DNA of 64,000 bases from SG8-41 sp963802355 (lineage in GTDB: Bacteria; Pseudomonadota; Gammaproteobacteria; Burkholderiales; SG8-41): positions 186,001 to 250,000 of the forward strand of contig CAWDIV010000015.1 in the NCBI GenBank assembly GCA_963802355.1, in the 5' to 3' direction. The translations under genes were made by a program, and so were the position numbers. Position 1 is the first letter of the stretch. Every line of letters begins with the position of its first letter. Shown one piece after another: positions 59,537 through 64,000 of this stretch. The notes beneath the pieces were generated by a model. The model was not told the DNA's origin and made no database searches. It saw only the letters and a list, made by a program, of their open reading frames with translations.

Positions 59537-60436
59537 GGGGTCAGGTCTTGCCTTTTGCCTAAGGGAGAGCTAGATTGTTTCGATGTCCCGGCCGCTGCGA
59601 GTGGAGTTTCCCGGTGCGTTGTATCACGTAACGGCGCGTGGGGACCGTCGCGAACCGATCTTCGAAGACGATGAGGATCGGCGGACATTACTTGAAATTC
59701 TTAGTCTTGCTTTGGAGCGCTTCGATGCGAGCTGTCTGGCCTATTGCCTCATGTCCAATCATTACCACTTTGTGCTGGAGACGCGTCGAGCCAACTTGTC
59801 GCGGCTCATGCGCCACGTGAATGGCGTCTACACGCAGCGCTGCAACCGCCGACACCAGAGAGTCGGGCATCTATTCCAGGGACGTTTCAAGGCGATTCTG
59901 GTCGATCGGGACGCCTACCTGTTGGAGGTTTGCCGTTACGTGGATCTCAACCCGGTGCGGGCGCGACTGGTGAAGCGCGCTGAGAATTGGGCGTGGAGTA
60001 GCTACCGCGCGCACAGCGGGCTGACTGACCGGCCGCAATGGCTCGACAGCATTGCGCTACTGCGCCAGCTTGCGGCAACCGAGGCCACAGGCCGGAAACG
60101 TTACGCCACATTCGTCGCGCAAGGGCGGGGCATACGACTGTGGGAGGAGGCGTTAACCGGGCAGATCTATCTGGGTGACGGGTGCTTTGTCGCCAAGATG
60201 CAGTCGAAGTGTGAAAGAGCGCGAGAATCGCGCGAGATCCCGCGGGCGCAGCGGCGTGGCAAGGCGCAACCCCTCGGAAAATACTTGTTGCACCGGACGC
60301 CCCGAGACGAGGGTGTTGTTGAGGCCTATCGCGCGGGCGGCTACACGCAGAGCGCTATCGCCAAGGCGCTGCGATTATCGGTTTCTCGCATCAGCCGGAT
60401 AATCCAAGCACATGAGGCAAAACAAGACCTGACCCC
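59537..60436. mobile_element. RAYT element bounded by GGGGTCAGGTCTTG inverted repeats
   Basis: Left end GGGGTCAGGTCTTG at 59537-59550; right end CAAGACCTGACCCC at 60423-60436, exact complements, extended by the similar inner text CCTTTTGCC / GGCAAAA. The right end lies inside the transposase coding region. After it, GACCCCTAGCCCC occurs twice with a 19-nt period (60431-60462). Confidence 0.8.
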
Positions 60437-60458
60437 TAGCCCCGTGACTGACCCCTAG
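59583..60458 (+). CDS. REP-associated tyrosine transposase (Y1 HUH family)
   Basis: 291 residues. MSRPLRVEFPGALYHVTARGDRREPIF is the TnpA_REP start; the HUH motif is HYHFVLE (His60, His62); the nucleophile is Tyr119 in CRYVDLNPVRA; GHLFQGRFKAILV is conserved. The C-terminus has an HTH-like part (YTQSAIAKALRLSVSRISRI). RAYTs process single-stranded REP hairpins and are usually domesticated. The stop codon falls inside the right-end repeat. Confidence 0.93.
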   Translation: MSRPLRVEFPGALYHVTARGDRREPIFEDDEDRRTLLEILSLALERFDASCLAYCLMSNHYHFVLETRRANLSRLMRHVNGVYTQRCNRRHQRVGHLFQGRFKAILVDRDAYLLEVCRYVDLNPVRARLVKRAENWAWSSYRAHSGLTDRPQWLDSIALLRQLAATEATGRKRYATFVAQGRGIRLWEEALTGQIYLGDGCFVAKMQSKCERARESREIPRAQRRGKAQPLGKYLLHRTPRDEGVVEAYRAGGYTQSAIAKALRLSVSRISRIIQAHEAKQDLTPSPVTDP

Positions 60459-60549
60459 CCCCGCGCTCATAGCGCCCCGCGCTGCGAACAAGGCAAGGAA
60501 ATTGCGATAGGGCGCAGACGTCCAACGAGGAGGATACCGGCTGTCGAAC

Positions 60550-60897
60550 ATGAATTTGGTTGCGCTCTTGCAGGGATCTTATTTCATCGTTACCGGGATG
60601 TGGTCCCTCGTCCATATAGAGTCGTTTCAATGGGTCACAGGTAGAAAAACAGATCTGTGGCTCGTTAAGACGGCGGGCATTCTTCTAACTGTCATCGGGT
60701 CGGGGCTGCTACTCGCGGCGACAAGAGATCAAGTCACTCCCCCACTGATGCTCATCGGAGCAGCGAGCGCGGCCGGATTGATTGCAATCGAGCTGGTTTA
60801 CGTATTACAGCGAGTAATTTCCCGAGTTTATCTTCTCGACTCGCTGATCGAGGCCGGGTTTTTGTGCCGTTGGCTCGTTTTTCTTGCAACGAGCTAG
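60550..60897 (+). CDS. Unknown small membrane protein
   Basis: 115 residues with four hydrophobic segments (LLQGSYFIVTGMWSLVHI, TAGILLTVIGSGLLLA, LMLIGAASAAGLIAIELVYVL, GFLCRWLVFLATS). No family recognised. Lower GC than its surroundings and set between two mobile elements, so it may have been acquired. An AACGAGGAGG stretch lies about 25 nt upstream of the ATG, too far to be an ideal ribosome site. Confidence 0.6.
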   Translation: MNLVALLQGSYFIVTGMWSLVHIESFQWVTGRKTDLWLVKTAGILLTVIGSGLLLAATRDQVTPPLMLIGAASAAGLIAIELVYVLQRVISRVYLLDSLIEAGFLCRWLVFLATS

Positions 60898-61066
60898 CTC
60901 ATAATGAACAGCTTCGTGCGACCGTCCGGTATTGGCCGAGCCCGTGTGGAAACGCACTTGGTAGATCGGTTTGTCGTGGTTGATCGGGGCGCAAACAGCG
61001 TCTGTTGTGAGGTTGCGACGTAACGGGCGCGGTGGTAGAGCGCCCGAGGCGTCTCAATATGCGCCC

Positions 61067-62511
61067 TCAGGCACCTGCGAGCCGCAACGCCCTCATCAAT
61101 TTGGCCATTCCGAGCAGCCCGATCACGCGCTTCAGGTTGTAGGCGAGCACGTGCAGGCTCATCTCGGTGCCGACATGGGAAGTCCCCGGGTCAGGAAGTG
61201 CGTTGAGCCCATCCAGTGCTTCAGCGTCCCGAACACGTGCTCGATCGTGCGTCGTCGCAGCGTCATTGCTTCGGGTCTGCGGTCGAGCCGCCGCTGCATA
61301 GTTTCCAGGATCGCCTCATGCTCCCAGCGTGTGATGCGTCGATAGTACTGGTCGTGCATTGCGTCTTGAGTGGGCAGCTGCGGACAGGCCGATGACCAGT
61401 ATCTGTGGAGGGTCAGGCCGTGCTCGACCGTCGTCAAACGATGAATGGCACGTTCGCCCGCCGGACACTGGTACTCGGTCATCCTTGGCGATGTAGATGA
61501 AGTCCGCCTTGCTGAAACGACCCTCTGCCTTGGCATTGGAGGTCATCGGCTTGGGCACCAGCGGCGTGATGCCGGCCTCAATCGACGCTTTGATCTCGGG
61601 GCCGCTGAAGTAACCACGGTCGGCCACGGCCTGCAGCCGCGCTTTGTCCATCGCTTCTGGGCTGCCGTCGCCATCTTGGTGAGCTGCGCCCGGTCGCTGC
61701 CGACGTTGGTCACCTCGTGCGCCACGATCAGGTGATGCCTGGCATCCACGACAGCCTGAACGTTATAGCCGACTACCCCGGTGCCCTTCGCCTGGGAGAT
61801 CATGGAGCGCGCGTCCGGATCGGTCAGTGACAGCTGGCCGTCGGGCTGGCGCTTCAACTCCTCGCGAATCGTGTCCATGCGCCGCATCTGCTCGCGTAAG
61901 GTGCTTGATCTTCTCGCGCAGCCGCTCGGTCTTGGCCTCGACCTCGGGCGGCTGAGTGCGATCGGCGGTCTCCAGCGCCCCAGGTAGCGCTGGATGCTTT
62001 CGTCGATCTGCTGCTGACGTTTGTCGACCTTGCCTGGGGTGAAGTTGCGGTCTCGGCTGTTGACCGCTTTGAACTTGCTGCTGTCGATGGCCACGATGGC
62101 CTGGGTGAACAGCTTCAGGTCCCGGCACAACTGCACGAATCGGCGGCACACGTTGCGGATCCCGGTGCCGTTGTCGTGGCGGAAGTCCGCAATCGTTTTG
62201 AAGTCGGGTGCCAGTCGACCAGTCAGCCACATCAGTTCAACGTTGCGCTGCGCCTCGCGCTCAAGCCTGCGGCTGGATGCAATGCGGTTCAAATAACCAT
62301 AGATGTAGATCTTGAGCAGCACCCTCGGGTGGTACGCCGGCCGCCCCGTCAGCGCTGGGTCGGCGCCAGCAAAGCCCAGCGCCTTCAGGTCGAGTTCTTC
62401 AACAAAGGCATCAACTGCGCGAACCGGGTTGTCCGTGGCGATATAGTCATCGAGATACTCCGGTAGCAGGGTAATCTGCGTTCGGTCTTCACCTTCGATG
62501 AATCGCTTCAT
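61067..62511 (-). pseudogene. IS1182-family transposase, frameshifted
   Basis: Start MKRFIEGEDRTQITLLPEYLDDYI with PVRAVDAFVEELDL and TGRPAYHPRVLLKIYIYGYLN, the IS1182/IS1380-like N-terminal domain; ELMWLTGRLAPDFKTIADFR leads into the DDE region (AIVAIDSSKFKAVNS with first Asp; AVADRGYFSGPEI with second Asp; RRTIEHVFGTLKHWMG with Glu). At least five indels separate the pieces; corrected length about 480 residues. I could not find convincing terminal inverted repeats or a target duplication. Either an inactivated IS or the same consensus errors seen elsewhere. Confidence 0.85.
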
Positions 62512-62807
62512 ATGCCCACCCTGTCTCCATCCCCTTGATGAGCAATGAACGCCTCAGACCTCGTCCCCGTGCACTCAACCTGACATGTTTTCACACAGCC
62601 TCGGCCGTTCTGAGCCGGATCCAGTCGAGCCTCAGATTCCCAGATTGCTGGCGTTGACCGATAGCCGCAGTCGCCCCACTGCGGTAGTGGTCGCACCGGG
62701 TTGCCGGTGGACACGATTCAAGAGCTTTTTATGCAGCCTCAACGTCGAGCTGAGTGGCCTGCCGATGGAGGTCCGCTAGAGCGAGAGAAGTAGGCATCCG
62801 CGAATTA

Positions 62808-63497
62808 CTACTCGTCTGCGAGCGTCGGTCGCAGCGTAACTCCGCTAACTGGAGGGTCGCCGGGGAACACCACCTTGACCTCCCTTATCCCCAGCGAGTG
62901 CCAGTGCTGCTGCCTACTTAGCCAAGTCTGGACAAATGCAGCGACCGTTTGCCGGGCTGCTGGAAGTGCGAGGGCCTTGTAGCCGTGCGAACGGCGTTCG
63001 AGTTCGGGGGTCAGCCGGCGCTCAAGTTCAGCGAGGTTTTCATGCTTGTCGAACCTCGCCCATCCGCTCCGTGTGTCCTTGTGCATCGTCGAAGTGTCGA
63101 AGGCCACCGGCAGCGTTGGCTTGATGTCGCCGGCCTCGACCACGGCCGAGTTCCCTTGAAACCGAACAGGCCACTCTTTGGCCATGTCGATGTGATAACG
63201 ATAAACAACCTTCGCCTGAACGTGTGAGACGGTCTTTCCAAGGTCTATGCCGAGAAAGGATTCGGGCGGAGCATCGAATTGAAAGGCCTCTGTCGTCGCG
63301 ATGGTCGCGACCTCCAGGCGGCCGCCGGCGGTATGCATCACGATCGGCACGTCGAGGGGTGCCGAGGAAAACTTTCCAGCGGGCTTCTCGGATGGCCAAA
63401 GCAACCAACCCAGCGTGACGAGGGCCACGATCGCAACCAGCACGATCCGCGGGTAGCGCTGTCGTGGGATCAGATCGTAGAAGCTGGTGTCGGGCAT
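62808..63497 (-). CDS. Unknown membrane-anchored protein
   Basis: 229 residues from the ATG with AAGGA five bases upstream. One N-terminal transmembrane helix (RIVLVAIVALVTLGWLLW), then an extracytoplasmic domain: VPIVMHTAGGRLEVATIATTEAF, KTVSHVQAKVVYRYHIDM, a helical end rich in Arg/Glu. The beta-rich text with a VxVxYRYHID strand recalls DUF4230-type proteins, but I am not sure. Open without frameshift. Upstream is the purL terminator, so it has its own promoter. Confidence 0.75.
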   Translation of the reverse strand: MPDTSFYDLIPRQRYPRIVLVAIVALVTLGWLLWPSEKPAGKFSSAPLDVPIVMHTAGGRLEVATIATTEAFQFDAPPESFLGIDLGKTVSHVQAKVVYRYHIDMAKEWPVRFQGNSAVVEAGDIKPTLPVAFDTSTMHKDTRSGWARFDKHENLAELERRLTPELERRSHGYKALALPAARQTVAAFVQTWLSRQQHWHSLGIREVKVVFPGDPPVSGVTLRPTLADE

Positions 63498-63819
63498 CGG
63501 ATCCTTTACAGTGATTATCCGGGCGTTGAGGTCCGCATACAAACAATAATGCTGAGAGGCAAAGACTAGGTCAACTACAGCGTGTTAATAGGTCGATTTG
63601 GAGTGATTTCTTCAACGGCAGGGTTTGGCCGGTTTGAGCCGATTGCCGTTGGCCCAGAATTGTCCAGAAGCGGACACTGCCTGTCAGCTCAAGGTGCGAC
63701 TATTACACCTAAACCATACTATCTTGACCAAAAAAACGGCGCACTTCGGTGCGCCGTTTTCTTTCAGGGAGGGTTCAACCTTCATCCTTCATCCCTCATC
63801 CCTCATCCTTCATCCCTCG
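63498..63819. other. Spacer between purL and the unknown membrane protein
   Basis: Contains the purL terminator and a heptamer array. No gene seen. Confidence 0.6.
63729..63761 (-). terminator. Intrinsic terminator of purL
   Basis: 12-bp stem AAAACGGCGCAC with GTGCGCCGTTTT and a TTCG loop; on the minus strand it is followed by seven T. About 60 nt past the purL stop. Confidence 0.92.
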
Positions 63820-63822
63820 TCA
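63774..63822. repeat. Heptamer array TTCATCC ending in the purL stop codon
   Basis: Seven in-phase 7-mers: TTCAACC, TTCATCC, TTCATCC, CTCATCC, CTCATCC, TTCATCC, CTCGTCA. The last unit contains the purL stop (TCA on this strand). Confidence 0.85.
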
Positions 63823-64000
63823 CCCGACCCACTTCCTCGCATTCCTGAACATCCTGAGCCACGGCCCGTTCTCGCCCCATCCGTCCGGATGCCACGAATT
63901 CTGCACCGAACGGAACACCCGCTCGGGATGCGGCATGAGTACGGTAAATCGGCCATCGGGTGTGGTGAGCCCGGTGATGCCGGCTGGAGAGCCATTGGGG
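63820..64000 (-). CDS. purL: Phosphoribosylformylglycinamidine synthase, C-terminal 59 residues
   Basis: The window end cuts the gene. The visible part reads PNGSPAGITGLTTPDGRFTV, then LMPHPERVFRSVQNSWHPDG and ends FRNARKWVG. This is the end of the glutaminase (class I amidotransferase) domain of the long PurL; the His and Glu of PHPE are two of the catalytic triad. Purine biosynthesis step 4. Identity is certain despite the short piece; it is followed by a heptamer array and a strong terminator. Confidence 0.95.
   Translation of the reverse strand, partial: PNGSPAGITGLTTPDGRFTVLMPHPERVFRSVQNSWHPDGWGENGPWLRMFRNARKWVG

Noticed and set aside
61067..62807. Terminal inverted repeats of the IS1182-type element
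   Set aside because: GCCTCGG-containing pieces on both sides were compared, but the match is too short to define the element ends.

Overview
The window is GC-rich DNA from a betaproteobacterium, most likely Burkholderiales or a relative. The evidence is the sdhCDAB-sdhE-gltA-sucAB-lpdA order with mdh divergent from it, the yciB/YciI/BolA/PpiC string, tripartite tricarboxylate transporter genes and the protein sequences themselves. No rRNA, tRNA or CRISPR array was seen. Many genes carry single-base frameshifts, densest at 1-10 kb and 53.2-56.4 kb. They hit essential TCA genes and every piece remains conserved, so I read most of them as consensus errors of an assembly and annotate one gene per locus.

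Layout. (1) 1-10.8 kb, minus strand: the TCA operon sdhC-sdhD-sdhA-sdhB-sdhE-gltA-sucA-sucB-lpdA (lpdA cut by the window start). (2) 11.1-14.3 kb, plus: mdh, 2-methylcitrate synthase (prpC), a dienelactone hydrolase. (3) 14.3-25.8 kb: a signalling or conflict-like block. It holds a 1491-residue alpha/beta-hydrolase plus CHAT (caspase-like) protein, a divergent TIR/deoxyribosyltransferase-like plus TRAFs-binding/TPR plus SLOG-like protein, a zinc-ribbon/class III cyclase/AAA/TPR protein, and an unrecognised protein. This block has no frameshifts. (4) 25.8-33.2 kb: GMC oxidoreductase, prpD-type dehydratase, a secreted trypsin-like protease, a 43-residue lipoprotein, a TonB-dependent receptor. 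(5) 33.3-38.1 kb: an LLM flavin oxidoreductase divergent from a heterotetrameric 2-oxoacid dehydrogenase complex (E1 alpha, E1 beta, E2; the E3 is presumably LpdA). (6) 38.3-48 kb, minus: radical SAM enzyme, MBL-rhodanese sulfur enzyme, HMGL-like acyltransferase, polysaccharide deacetylase, leuD, leuC, tctA, tctB. (7) 48.3-59.5 kb, plus: aconitase acnA, two Tat-type substrate-binding proteins, SCO protein, sensor histidine kinase, a broken RHH antitoxin (minus), an FAD-linked oxidase, yciB-YciI-BolA and a PpiC isomerase. (8) 59.5-64 kb: a REP-associated tyrosine transposase with inverted ends, an IS1182-type transposase (frameshifted), two unknown proteins, and the 3' end of purL.

How genes work together: citrate synthase, AcnA, 2-oxoglutarate dehydrogenase, succinate dehydrogenase and Mdh cover much of the TCA cycle. 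PrpC, PrpD and AcnA could also run most of the methylcitrate cycle (no prpB seen). LpdA probably serves both SucAB and the second oxoacid dehydrogenase.

The most unusual feature of the DNA itself is intergenic. Many spacers hold short tandem arrays with a strict 7-nt period (for example GTGACTG, CATCACC, CCCTAGC, TTCATCC). They usually abut a stop codon and are often paired head-to-head so that the two arrays are complementary. One spacer (leuC-leuD) has the same design with a 9-nt unit. Other dispersed hairpin repeats and a RAYT transposase are also present. A perfect 13-bp inverted repeat whose inner arm holds the likely Shine-Dalgarno of the MBL-rhodanese gene is a second regulatory lead.
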